Made by a program: the position numbers and the translations under genes. This document shows positions 33,121 to 41,492 of a DNA stretch of 64,000 nt, piece by piece. Within the stretch, counting starts at the first letter, position 1, and every line of letters begins with the position of its first letter. Below the pieces are notes generated by a model. That model worked only from the letters and a program-made list of their open reading frames with translations. It ran no database searches and was not told the origin of the DNA. Source of the stretch: JAKQIM01 sp964633225 (lineage in GTDB: Bacteria > Chloroflexota > Anaerolineae > Anaerolineales > UBA4823); contig CAZWFQ010000005.1 in assembly GCA_964633225.1 (NCBI GenBank), positions 1-64,000 on the forward strand. Reading direction: 5' to 3'.

Positions 33121-33789
33121 TCAATTCAGAATCTTTTGGATTTCAGTTAACAAATGGTCTTCGGGGACTGCCCCCACCACGTGATTGGCGCCGTCATTAA
33201 TGGTGGTTTGAGGCACACCGCTGACGTTATGCTGATCTGCCAGGTCCGGAAATTCCATTGCTTCGACCATCTCGGCCTGTACCAGGGGGCTTTCGATGGC
33301 AAGTTGATGAGCGAGCACCACGGCTCGCGGGCAGTAGGGTCAGGTAGGGGTGACAAAGACTTGTAAGAGGACGGGCTTTTTTAGCTCTTTCAGCGCCTGG
33401 CGCGTCTTAGGGGTCAGGCCTGAGTCGCGCCCAGAAACTAAGATCAACCCCTGGATGAGCGAGCTGAATTCATAGCCCGAGGGGATGCCGGCAAAACGTA
33501 CACCGTAATCGGTCAACTGGTCGCCTTCACGTCCGGCGACTACGATGCTTGGGGCCATACTGACATGATACTGGGCTGCCAGGCTTTCATTTTCGTCCAG
33601 ATCGTAAACGCTCAAGTGAAGCTGATCGGAGAGGGCGGTAATCTCGCCGAGCAGCTTGTGGGTTTCATCGCACATCTCGCAGTTATCTTTTGAGCCAAAG
33701 AACAAGATTTCTACCGGGTGCTTGAGCTGGCCTGAAAAAACATCCCTTACCTGGCCTGCCACCTCGTCATTGAGTAGTTGATTGGTCAT
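33121..33789 (-). CDS. Protein disulfide oxidoreductase (tandem thioredoxin fold), probable selenoprotein with U-P-Y-C active site
   Basis: This 222-codon gene has two thioredoxin-fold domains. The N-terminal active site is CEMC (FGSKDNCEMCDETH, about 38-41). In the C-terminal domain the frame reads VFVTPT-(UGA)-PYCPRAVVLAHQL, so UGA (33342-33340) stands exactly where relatives have the first Cys of CPYC. Homology continues without a break to the end, through SGVPQTT and its cis-Pro. A 6-bp hairpin with G in its loop lies 17 nt past UGA, as in bacterial SECIS elements. It is therefore best read as selenocysteine. The alternatives are a one-base error or nonsense mutation. ATG 33789 has AAAGGAG. 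The true stop is also UGA (33123-33121). It probably cycles thiols for OsmC. Confidence 0.75.
33311..33342 (-). promoter_or_regulatory. UGA codon and SECIS-like hairpin
   Basis: On the minus strand, UGA at 33342-33340 is followed after 17 nt by the loop of a 6-bp stem: GCGAGC (33328-33323), loop CGUGGU (33322-33317), GCUCGC (33316-33311). Bacterial SECIS elements have an apical loop with G near its start, 16-37 nt after UGA. This one fits both criteria. Confidence 0.6.
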
Positions 33790-33843
33790 GAATGCTCCTT
33801 TTGTTTTTGAAGTGAATGGCCCACCCGGGGCCTCTGGTGTTTA

Positions 33844-33987
33844 TCAGGTGCAGCCGCCGCTGTCTCCAAACACCTGTCCACAGGCCGAGCAGGATAAATT
33901 CAGCAGACCGTTGTAATCCAAGGTGCCCTGTTGACAGCTCGGACAAAGATCCCCCTGGTGCGGGGGAGCGTCTGTCTGTACCGCCAT
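33844..33987 (-). CDS. Small zinc-ribbon protein
   Basis: This 47-residue protein has two CxxC pairs, CPSCQQG and CSACGQ, 19 residues apart, forming a zinc ribbon. The tail GDSGGCT carries one more Cys. The start is set at ATG 33987, giving the compact domain. An in-frame extension to 34068 lacks support and enters the divergent promoter region. It is the first gene of the redox operon, 54 nt before the disulfide oxidoreductase. Function unknown; it might be a metal- or thiol-linked sensor. Confidence 0.55.
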   Translation of the reverse strand: MAVQTDAPPHQGDLCPSCQQGTLDYNGLLNLSCSACGQVFGDSGGCT

Positions 33988-34105
33988 TTTAATGAAGCAG
34001 GATTGCGGGGCAGCAGTGGATCTGGGCTGAGAAGGTGGGTGATAATTGGTCACAAACTTTAGATGCAAAGCTGGTCGAAAAGTTGCAAAGAGTTTTACTT
34101 CAAAA

Positions 34106-34114
34106 TGATATAAT
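34106..34114 (+). promoter_or_regulatory. Extended -10 (TGa-TATAAT), leaderless, for the sortase gene
   Basis: A perfect TATAAT preceded by TGA ends 7 nt before ATG 34122, with no Shine-Dalgarno. TTGCAA at 34083-34088 is a possible but distant -35 (20-nt spacer). Confidence 0.6.
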
Positions 34115-34121
34115 AGCTTTT

Positions 34122-35786
34122 ATGAATACGCAAGAGTCAGACAGCACAGATCACCCCAGGCTTTCATGGAAATTGGTTGTATTTTGGGCATTGGCGGCTG
34201 TGCTGTTAAGCGGGTTGTTCTTTTATCCTTTTGTGGCTGGCAGTGCCAGCGCTCTGCAACATGCGGGCGCGGCGCCAGACGCCCCCAATGATATGTTCCT
34301 GCCGATCATTTTCAGGCTGATCTCTGTTGAATTGACGTTTACCCCCACGCCGACTGCCACCGAAACCGCTACGCAAACGCCTACTCCCACTGCCACCGGC
34401 GCAACATCCACCTATACCAATACACCCACAGTAACGCGCACCGGCACACAGGCCACGCCAACCCGCACGCCTACCGTGACGGTCACGGGCACCTTGGTGT
34501 CCAACCCTGCGATGTCGGTGAGGGTTACACCCACCGAAGCCAAGATTGGCGAGCGTTTTACCTTTACGATTGTAGTGGAAAACAATGGCACTGGCCCGAT
34601 CTATGATGCCCTGGTGGCAGATTCCTTCCCCAGCTACATTGATGTCGAAACGGTTACTTCTGGGCGTGGCGTGGTGAGTAAATCGTTGCACTCCTTAACC
34701 GTCAGCCTGGGTGATTTGATTGGTGGTGATGAGGTTTCGATCACAGTGGTGGTCAAAGTTAACAGCGGCCTTACGAAGACCGAGACAATCACTAACCTGG
34801 TGACGTTGACCTATGATGGGAGTAAGACGAAGACTGCCACGGTGAACTACAAGGTGGTTATCACGGGGCTGCCTGGCACTGGCGAACTGCCGCTAGACTG
34901 GAAAGAAAGGGCGGCGGCCCAAGCTGCTGCTCAGGCCGAGCGCACGATGCTGATCCAGTCTTTGTTGGCTGGCGTTTTGGGTTGCCTGTTGGTTTTGTAT
35001 GGCTGGTGGGCACGCGGTCAAAAACAGCAAGGGGCCACATGGATCCTGGGGGTTGGGGTGCTACTTCTGGTGGTGGGCGTGGTTTCGGGGATGGCTGCGG
35101 CGGGCGTGTTCATCCCGCAGGCAGAGTCGCCGCTGGCGTACGCCCCTGGTACCGCGACTGCCACCCAATCCACTGAGCTGGGCGGTACCAATATCCCTGT
35201 GCCCGATCACCAGCCAGCTTACATATACGCTACGCCTGAAGCGACCCCGATCGTCACGCTGCCTTCTTTCCCCATCCCCACGCCTGAGATCCTGGTTACC
35301 CCCCAGGCGGGCGAACCAATGCCGGATACCAGCCCCGTCACACGCATCATTATCCCCGCCCTGATGTTGGATACGATCGTCAAGTACGTGCCCTATGATG
35401 GGCAGAGCTGGTTCATTGCCGGCTTGCGCCAGGAAGTGGCCTGGATGGGAGATACCTCATGGCCGGGGTTGGGCAGTAACACAGCCTTGGCAGGGCATGT
35501 CACCATCCGGGGCGGCGGCGATGGGCCGTTCCGTTACCTGGAAGACCTGGGCCCGGGTGAATTTGTAATCCTCTATACCGAGCAGAATATGTATACGTAC
35601 CAGGTGAGCGATAAGGCGATCGTATTAGAGGATGACCTTTCTGTAATTGCGGCAACCGGTAACTCGCAGATCACGCTCATCACCTGCACCGAATGGGATG
35701 AAGAGCGCGAAACTTACCTGGCGCGCCTGGTTGTCTTTGCTGAATTGGTGCGTGTGGAAGAGATTGCCCGCAGTGGCAGTCGCTAA
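34122..35786 (+). CDS. DUF11-type adhesin domain fused to a sortase
   Basis: This 554-residue membrane protein has an N-terminal membrane helix (about 20-42) and a Thr/Pro-rich stretch. A DUF11/isopeptide-type beta-sandwich follows (SVRVTPTEAKIGERFTFTIVVENNG, about 128-250). Two adjacent membrane helices lie at about 272-330. A C-terminal sortase domain (about 405-554) has His in LAGHVT (near 459), Cys in LITCTEW (near 521) and Arg in YLARLVV (near 535), a complete catalytic triad of class D/E type. Sortases cleave sorting signals to anchor or polymerise surface proteins. Here enzyme and stalk-like domain are in one chain. ATG 34122 is set by the promoter. Confidence 0.82.
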   Translation: MNTQESDSTDHPRLSWKLVVFWALAAVLLSGLFFYPFVAGSASALQHAGAAPDAPNDMFLPIIFRLISVELTFTPTPTATETATQTPTPTATGATSTYTNTPTVTRTGTQATPTRTPTVTVTGTLVSNPAMSVRVTPTEAKIGERFTFTIVVENNGTGPIYDALVADSFPSYIDVETVTSGRGVVSKSLHSLTVSLGDLIGGDEVSITVVVKVNSGLTKTETITNLVTLTYDGSKTKTATVNYKVVITGLPGTGELPLDWKERAAAQAAAQAERTMLIQSLLAGVLGCLLVLYGWWARGQKQQGATWILGVGVLLLVVGVVSGMAAAGVFIPQAESPLAYAPGTATATQSTELGGTNIPVPDHQPAYIYATPEATPIVTLPSFPIPTPEILVTPQAGEPMPDTSPVTRIIIPALMLDTIVKYVPYDGQSWFIAGLRQEVAWMGDTSWPGLGSNTALAGHVTIRGGGDGPFRYLEDLGPGEFVILYTEQNMYTYQVSDKAIVLEDDLSVIAATGNSQITLITCTEWDEERETYLARLVVFAELVRVEEIARSGSR

Positions 35787-35795
35787 CGTATCAGC

Positions 35796-35844
35796 TATCA
35801 CGAATAAAAAACGGCGCCGTCGGCGCCGTTTTTTATTCGTGATA
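35796..35844. terminator. Bidirectional terminator overlapping the amidohydrolase stop
   Basis: A perfect 23-bp stem (35796-35818 with 35822-35844) has a 3-nt loop and A6/T6 tracts in the stem. It stops the sortase gene. On the minus strand it contains the last codons and the stop of the amidohydrolase. Confidence 0.85.
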
Positions 35845-37422
35845 CACCCACTTGCCCGCCAGCATGGTGGCAGAGGGGCGCAGTTGGTAGAGTTGGCCTG
35901 GCGGGCAGGTGAAGGGATCAACTTCTAAGAGCAGCAAATCAGCGTAGAAGCCGGGCGCCAGGCGGCCGAGGCGGTCTTCCATGCCGGCTGCATACGCTGG
36001 GCCGGTGGTGAAGCCGTGCAGGGCCTCTTCGATGGTCAGGCATTGTTCAGCATGCCAGCCACCTGGGCCGGGATTGCCTTCTCGGCGCTGGCGGGTTACT
36101 GCGGCATGCAGGCCCCAAAATGGATTGGGCGATTCTACGGGTGCGTCTGAGCCAAAAGCCAAGTGGGCCCGGTGTTGGAGCTGCGTCCGCCAGGCATAGG
36201 CCAGGGCGGCCCGTTCACCCCAAAAACGGTCGGCGATGACCATATCGGATGTGGCATGGATGGGCTGCATGGATGCAATGATGCCCAGGGCGGCTAAGCG
36301 CTGGGTATCTTGAGCGTGCAGCAGTTGAAGGTGCTCGATGCGGTGCCGTAAGGGTGGGTGGGGGGCCGGCAGGCTGCGCTCAATCTCACGCAGGCGTGCG
36401 TAAGCTTCAAGCACCTCGTGGTTGGCACGGTCGCCAATGGCATGTACGGCCAGGCTGAGCCCATTCATCACCGCTGGCCGGACTTGCTCGCACATCTCTT
36501 CAGCATCCATAAACAGCATGCCGCGTTGGTCGGCGCTTCCATCGTACGGTGCCAGCATGGCAGCGGTCTGCGGGCCCAAGGCGCCATCTGCAAAGCACTT
36601 GACCGAGCCAATGCGCAGCCAATCGTCACCAAAACCACTGCGTAAACCCAGGGCAATGGCATGCGGCAGGTCTTCGAGCGGGATGCTCTTCACGGTGCGC
36701 AAACCAAGCTCACCATTAGCATGCAAAAGCTGCAAAGCGCTAAAACAGCGTCTGCGGTCAAAATCGTGCACGCCTGTAATGCCCATCTGCCACAAGGCAG
36801 GTTGGGCCAGGCAGATCGCCTGGCGCACTTCTTCGATCTGTGGGTCGGGGATGGCACGCTGAACCTCGTTGGCGGCAGATTCAAATAAAATTCCATCTGG
36901 GCTGCCGTCTGGCAGGCGGCCAAAGCGCCCACCGACCGGATCTGGCGTATTGGAGGTGATATTGGCAATTTGGAGGGCGCGCGTGTTGGCCCAGGCTGCA
37001 TGCAGAGATTTGGCAGTTAAAAAGACCGGATGGTTTGGGGCTACGGCGTCCAGATCGGCTGCGCTGCCAAAACCCTCAGGCCACAGGTTCTGATTCCAGC
37101 CGTGCCCCTGGATCCATTGATCTGCAGGCGTGTTTTGGGCGCGTTCGGCCACTCGCTGCAGGCATTCCTGGCGGGTGGTGGTTTCGCAGTCGATTTTTTG
37201 CAAGCTAAAGGCGTAATATTCCAGGTGCAGGTGGGCATCTGTCAGGCCAGGAATCACCGCCTGGCCTTGGGCGTCGATGGCATCTTGTTTGCCATAGGTT
37301 GCTAATAACGCCTCATCCGAGCCAACCGCTACGATGCGGCCGGCCTCGATTGCCAGGGCAGAGGCCTGCGGCTGGAGTGGATCCAGCGTATGAATGTGAG
37401 CGTTGTAGAGCAGGGTGGCTAT
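35833..37422 (-). CDS. Amidohydrolase family protein (YtcJ-like), apparent AUA start
   Basis: This metal-dependent hydrolase of about 529 residues is on a TIM barrel. The metal site HxH is in PGLTDAHLHLE, with later ligands in VHAIGDRAN and RIEHLQLL and the Asp in LAFGSDAPVESPNPF. Substrate is unknown; YtcJ-type enzymes act on N-substituted amides. The N-terminal beta-sandwich (LLYNAHIHTLDPLQPQ, EAGRIVAVGSDEAL) is encoded upstream of the first GTG (37257), and no ATG/GTG/TTG occurs in that frame. An ATA at 37422-37420 lies 7 nt after GGAG and overlaps the parB stop as AUAG, so an AUA start is the best reading. Confidence 0.75.
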   Translation of the reverse strand: MATLLYNAHIHTLDPLQPQASALAIEAGRIVAVGSDEALLATYGKQDAIDAQGQAVIPGLTDAHLHLEYYAFSLQKIDCETTTRQECLQRVAERAQNTPADQWIQGHGWNQNLWPEGFGSAADLDAVAPNHPVFLTAKSLHAAWANTRALQIANITSNTPDPVGGRFGRLPDGSPDGILFESAANEVQRAIPDPQIEEVRQAICLAQPALWQMGITGVHDFDRRRCFSALQLLHANGELGLRTVKSIPLEDLPHAIALGLRSGFGDDWLRIGSVKCFADGALGPQTAAMLAPYDGSADQRGMLFMDAEEMCEQVRPAVMNGLSLAVHAIGDRANHEVLEAYARLREIERSLPAPHPPLRHRIEHLQLLHAQDTQRLAALGIIASMQPIHATSDMVIADRFWGERAALAYAWRTQLQHRAHLAFGSDAPVESPNPFWGLHAAVTRQRREGNPGPGGWHAEQCLTIEEALHGFTTGPAYAAGMEDRLGRLAPGFYADLLLLEVDPFTCPPGQLYQLRPSATMLAGKWVYHE

Positions 37423-38312
37423 TTTTCTTCTCCGAGCAGGTGGGTTACGATTGCATCCAACTCTTCCCCTGAATAATAATGAATGACCACCGTGCCGCCT
37501 TTTTTGCGCGGGTTGAGAGTGACGCGTGTGCCCAGGCGTTGACGCAGGCGATCTTCAAGGGCGGTCACTTCGGGGGTAGGGGCCGATTTGGGCAGCGGCT
37601 CGGGCTTTTGCCCGCTCAATTTACGCACCAGCTCTTCGGTTTGGCGCACATTCAGCTCTTGCTTGAGGATAGTTTGCAGCGCGGCAGCCTGAGCCTGTGC
37701 GCTGGATAAGGTCAGCAGCGCGCGGGCATGGCCTTCGCTGATCTGGGCTTGTGCCAGGGCTTGCTGAACGGCGGCAGGGAGTTTTAGCAGGCGGAGGGTA
37801 TTGGTGATCGTGACGCGCGACTTGCCCACGCGCGTAGCAATCTCATCGTGCGAGAGCTTAAAATCTTCCGCCAGGTGGCGGTAGGCCTCGGCAGCTTCAA
37901 GCGGGCTGAGATCAGAGCGTTGAACGTTCTCGATCAAAGCCAGCTCCAGGCGCTGTTGTTCTGTGGCCTCGCGCAGGATGACGGGTACATTGGCCAATCC
38001 GGCCTGGCGGGCCGCCAGGAGGCGGCGCTCTCCGGCGATCAAGATATACTGGTCGGGCTGAGGCCCGCGCGTCACGATCAATGGCTGGATGATGCCATTC
38101 TGGCGGATGGAAGCTGCCAGGTCAGCCAGCTCAGCAGGGTCAAAATGTGTGCGAGGCTGGCGTGGGTTAGGGATGATGCTGGCAACCGGAGCCAGCATTG
38201 CACCGCTTGCCACCCCGGGCTGGCTGGGGGGTTGGGAAATGAATTCTCCACTAGGGATCAGGGCGTCAAGCCCTTTGCCAAGGCCAGTTTTTTTTGTCAT
38301 AGGGTTGCTCAA
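37419..38312 (-). CDS. parB: Chromosome partitioning protein ParB
   Basis: This 297-residue CTP-dependent DNA clamp loads at parS and assists chromosome segregation. It has GLGKGLDALIP at the N-terminus (ParA-stimulating region). The CTPase core contains NPRQPR, LIAGERRLLAARQAGL and ALIENVQRSDLSPLEAAEAY. A helix-turn-helix follows (HDEIATRVGKSRVTITNTLRLL), and the C-terminus is a dimerisation domain. The start is TTG 38312, overlapping the parA stop, or ATG 38300. No parS site was spotted by eye. Confidence 0.94.
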   Translation of the reverse strand: MSNPMTKKTGLGKGLDALIPSGEFISQPPSQPGVASGAMLAPVASIIPNPRQPRTHFDPAELADLAASIRQNGIIQPLIVTRGPQPDQYILIAGERRLLAARQAGLANVPVILREATEQQRLELALIENVQRSDLSPLEAAEAYRHLAEDFKLSHDEIATRVGKSRVTITNTLRLLKLPAAVQQALAQAQISEGHARALLTLSSAQAQAAALQTILKQELNVRQTEELVRKLSGQKPEPLPKSAPTPEVTALEDRLRQRLGTRVTLNPRKKGGTVVIHYYSGEELDAIVTHLLGEEK

Positions 38313-39112
38313 GCAGGGGTTTGGCTTTCGGGTAGGGGAATATGGATGCCGTCGCCTTGCAGGACCTCGCGCGCCAGGTCGGCATAGGCCTGGGCGCCGT
38401 TGGACGCAGGCGCAAAGACAGAGATTGGCTGTCCAAAGGATGGCGCTTCGGCCAGGCGCACGGTGCGCGGGATGACCGTTTTGAAGATCTGCTCTGGGAA
38501 GTGGCGGTGGACTTCAGACACTACATCGTTGCTGAGCTTGGTGCGTCCGTCAAACATGGTCATGACCACCCCGCGCAGGCGTAGGTCAGGGAACAGTGCC
38601 GTGCGAATCCGGGCAATGGTTTGGGTTAGCTGTCCAATGCCCTCCAGGGCCAGGTACTCACACTGCACCGGAATGATGATGCCATCTTGCGCGGCCACAA
38701 TCCCGTTGAGCGTCAACAGTCCCAAGGATGGCGGGCAGTCGATGATGATGTAATCATACCGTTCAACGATGGGCTTGAGAGCTTCTTTTAGACGGTTCTC
38801 GCGCGCCAGCTCAGAAACCAGCTCAACTTCTGCCCCAGCCAGGGCAGGCGAGGATGGCATCAGTGAGAGCTTCAAGCGAGGGTTGTGTAAGATAGTGGGT
38901 AGGGCTGGTGTGGAACCGATGATGACATCATACGTGCCGGTCTTGACCGTTTGCTTATCTACGCCCAGGCATGAGGTGGCATTGGCCTGTGGATCAAGAT
39001 CTACCAGCAGGACGCGTTGCCCATAGTAAGCCAGGTAGGCGCTAAGGTTGATTGCGGTGGTGGTTTTACCAACCCCACCTTTTTGGTTGGCAAGGGTATA
39101 AACGCGGGCCAT
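38309..39112 (-). CDS. parA: Chromosome partitioning ATPase ParA/Soj
   Basis: This 267-residue deviant Walker ATPase has KGGVGKTTTAINLS at residues 11-24, LVDLDPQANATS, and YDYIIIDCPPSLGLLT as motif A'. It partners with ParB for origin segregation and binds DNA nonspecifically in the ATP state. It starts immediately after the PfkB-type kinase gene and overlaps parB by 4 nt. Its place downstream of the rpmH-yidC-jag block fits the common near-origin gene order. Confidence 0.95.
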   Translation of the reverse strand: MARVYTLANQKGGVGKTTTAINLSAYLAYYGQRVLLVDLDPQANATSCLGVDKQTVKTGTYDVIIGSTPALPTILHNPRLKLSLMPSSPALAGAEVELVSELARENRLKEALKPIVERYDYIIIDCPPSLGLLTLNGIVAAQDGIIIPVQCEYLALEGIGQLTQTIARIRTALFPDLRLRGVVMTMFDGRTKLSNDVVSEVHRHFPEQIFKTVIPRTVRLAEAPSFGQPISVFAPASNGAQAYADLAREVLQGDGIHIPLPESQTPA

Positions 39113-39834
39113 TTAGAGTACCTCCATCAGGCATTCTTGTACTTCGGCCTGGGTTGGAATGCCATCCAGCCCAGACCGGGTGACTGAGATGGATGCAATC
39201 TGCGTGGCGAAGCGGGCCGCCTCCCAAGGATCACGCGTGGTATACAGGCGAGTGAAAAAGGCGGTTGCAAAAATATCGCCAGCCCCAGTGGCATCTACTT
39301 CGGGCACGTTGGGGGAGCGGAAGCGACGCACATCACCGTTCCAATACAGACGGGCGCCATCCAGTCCCTCGGTGACCGCCANNNNNNNNNNNNNNNNNNN
39401 NNNNNNNNNNNNNNNNNNNNNNNNNNNNNNNNNNNNNNNNNNNNNNNNNNNNNNNNNNNNNNNNNNNNNNNNNNNNNNNNNACAGGGCCCAGGTGAACAA
39501 TGGGTGCCTGGCGCCAGGCTTCGGGGATCATGGAAAAATCCAGGTTGGGGGCGATCTCGTGGATCACCTGGGTGCGTTTGCCATCGTGATAAGTGTTCTC
39601 GAAGGTAGTGCTGTGCTCGGCCGGGTAACTGGCGATGGGAATCTGGTGCAAGGGGCCAAGCGGCACTTCGGCGCCCCAGGCCGTCACAATGCCCACCCGC
39701 AGGCCCAAGGCTTTGGCGGTCAACGCAGAATAAGCCACCGTGCCGCCCAGGTGCGGCCCAGCAGGGCCAAGGTCGCGACAAAGGTGGCCGATCACCAGGT
39801 AATCGATCGCCTCAAGTGGGGCCAGGTTGAACAT
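39113..39834 (-). CDS. PfkB-family carbohydrate/nucleoside kinase (interrupted by a gap)
   Basis: The two sides of the N gap encode one ribokinase-fold protein. The N-terminal 117 residues start MFNLAPLEAIDYLVIGHLCRDL and have the glycine-rich LGGTVAYSALTAKALGLRVGIVT substrate-lid region. The C-terminal 88 residues contain the PfkB signature DATGAGDIFATAF with the catalytic Asp. Substrate is undefined. It is 1 nt from parA and inside the jag-to-parB run. Nominal frames differ across the gap, as expected if the gap length is arbitrary. Confidence 0.8.
39382..39481. other. Scaffold gap (100 N)
   Basis: Exactly 100 N inside the PfkB-type kinase gene, probably of unknown true length. Confidence 0.95.
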
Positions 39835-39865
39835 AAATGAATTATACCTGACCTTTCAAGCAGGA

Positions 39866-40654
39866 TCATTCTTTGGGGATGATATTTACCTTGCGGTGCG
39901 GTTCGTCGCCCGAACTTTCAGTAGTAACCTGTGCATGCTCGCGCAGCTCTATGTGGATGATGCGGCGTTCGTTGGGTGGCATGGGCTCCAGAACCTGGCG
40001 ACGGCCAGTTTTAATGGCCTGGTCAGCCATGCGCTGGGCGAGCTGGCGGAGTTGTTTGTCGCGTCGGTTGCGGTATCCTTCAACATCTAATACCAGGGTT
40101 ACCATGCGATCCAACTCTTTGCTGATAATGAGGCGGGCGATGTACTGTAGGGCGTTGAGGGTCTCAGATCGTTTTCCGATCAACACGCTCAGATCATCGC
40201 CGCGAATATCGATCAGGATGGGCAGATCGGGGCGATCATCATCTGCTTCGCCGTAGCCGGCATTCACTTCAGCCCGGATGCCCATGCGTTCCAGTAGTTC
40301 TGCTACCACTATGCGCGCCATTTCTAGGGTATCATCGGTGACAGCAGGGGCCAGCGCAGAAGGCCTGGGGGCCTGTGCCGGCTGGGTGCTGATGGCTGGC
40401 GGGGCAGCAGGCGCTACGGGCGACTCTGCTGGCGGCAGCGCACTCTGGCTTTGCGCAGGCATTGTCTCGCCGTCTAGAACTGTCAGGCGGATGCGTGCGT
40501 GGCGGGTACCCAGGCCAAACAAACCCCGGCTACCTTCGTCTAATACTTCTACATCCACGGCTTCGCGGGGCAGGCCCAGCTCAGCCAAGCCCTTTTCCAC
40601 TGCTTCTTCAACAGTGGGGGCAATTGATTCGAGCGTTGCACGTTGTGTATTCAT
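39866..40654 (-). CDS. jag: Jag / SpoIIIJ-associated RNA-binding protein (KhpB)
   Basis: This 262-residue protein has an N-terminal Jag_N domain (TLESIAPTVEEAVEKGLAELGL...DEGSRGLFGLGTRHARI). An Ala/Pro linker at about 75-105 leads to a KH domain (GDDLSVLIGKRSETLNALQYIARLI) and an R3H domain (REHAQVTTESSGDEPHRKVNI). It binds RNA and is typically encoded beside yidC, as here (19-nt gap). It is implicated in cell-envelope growth in other bacteria. Confidence 0.93.
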   Translation of the reverse strand: MNTQRATLESIAPTVEEAVEKGLAELGLPREAVDVEVLDEGSRGLFGLGTRHARIRLTVLDGETMPAQSQSALPPAESPVAPAAPPAISTQPAQAPRPSALAPAVTDDTLEMARIVVAELLERMGIRAEVNAGYGEADDDRPDLPILIDIRGDDLSVLIGKRSETLNALQYIARLIISKELDRMVTLVLDVEGYRNRRDKQLRQLAQRMADQAIKTGRRQVLEPMPPNERRIIHIELREHAQVTTESSGDEPHRKVNIIPKE

Positions 40655-40673
40655 GTACGTTTTCCCACATTGT

Positions 40674-41450
40674 TTACTTGGTTATTGTTTTTCGGCCCGG
40701 GAACAAGTTGCTCCAGTTTAGCCGACCCATGGCCGCGTATTGGATCACGCCGACCAGGTTGCTGACCAGGAAGTACAGTGCCAGGCCAGAAGAAAGGGTA
40801 TACGACATCCATCCCATCAGTAACGGCATGTAGATGTTCATCATTTTCGACATCTGCGCAGCCTGGTCGTTGGGGTTGGCAGGCGGCGGGGTCATCAGTT
40901 TCGACTGCAAGAATGTGGTGACCACCACCAGGATAGTGAGAATGGGCAGTCCAATGGTACCAATCATCACGCCAAAGCTTTGCTCAGGCATACTCAAGTT
41001 AAGCCATAGGAATTTGCTGTTGAGCGGGATCAGGTTGGATGCATTGATGAAGGGATAGATATGACCGGAAAAATCCAGGAGCTGCAGCGGTGTGACTGCC
41101 AGGGCACGGGTGACGGCCTGATAGAGACCAATGATGATTGGGAACTGGATTACCAGGGGCAGGCAGGAGCCAAAGGGGTTGATGCCCAGTTCTTGGTAGA
41201 GCTTCATCTGCTCTTGTGCCAGGGCCTCTTTGTTGTCTTTGTATTTCTTTTGGATTTCCAGCCACTTTTTCGACTGCTGCATATCTTGCATGGCCTTGGC
41301 GCTCTTCATCTGCTGTACTGTCAACGGATGGGTGAGCAGGCGGATCAGCACGGTGAAGATGATGATTGCCAGGCCAAAGTTTTGTCCAACCACGCTATAG
41401 ATCCACAGCAGCAGGTTGATCATGGGTTGGATAATGAGGGTATCCCACAT
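40674..41450 (-). CDS. yidC: Membrane protein insertase YidC/Oxa1
   Basis: This 258-residue insertase is of the short, Gram-positive type without the large periplasmic domain. About five membrane helices are visible. The conserved cytoplasmic loop (LTVQQMKSAKAMQDMQQ...KKYKDNKEALAQEQMKLYQELGINPFGSCLPLVIQFP) precedes helix 2. It works with YidD and Jag. The BamB-like lipoprotein gene separates it from yidD. Confidence 0.95.
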   Translation of the reverse strand: MWDTLIIQPMINLLLWIYSVVGQNFGLAIIIFTVLIRLLTHPLTVQQMKSAKAMQDMQQSKKWLEIQKKYKDNKEALAQEQMKLYQELGINPFGSCLPLVIQFPIIIGLYQAVTRALAVTPLQLLDFSGHIYPFINASNLIPLNSKFLWLNLSMPEQSFGVMIGTIGLPILTILVVVTTFLQSKLMTPPPANPNDQAAQMSKMMNIYMPLLMGWMSYTLSSGLALYFLVSNLVGVIQYAAMGRLNWSNLFPGRKTITK

Positions 41451-41492
41451 AACGTTTTCTCCGTAAAGGTCAGCACGCCCTGAAAGGCGTGG

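Noticed and set aside
33121..33321. Separate 66-residue protein downstream of the disulfide oxidoreductase stop
   Set aside because: It is in frame with the upstream ORF across the UGA, has no ribosome site of its own, and supplies the PYC half of the active site; it is the C-terminal part of one gene.
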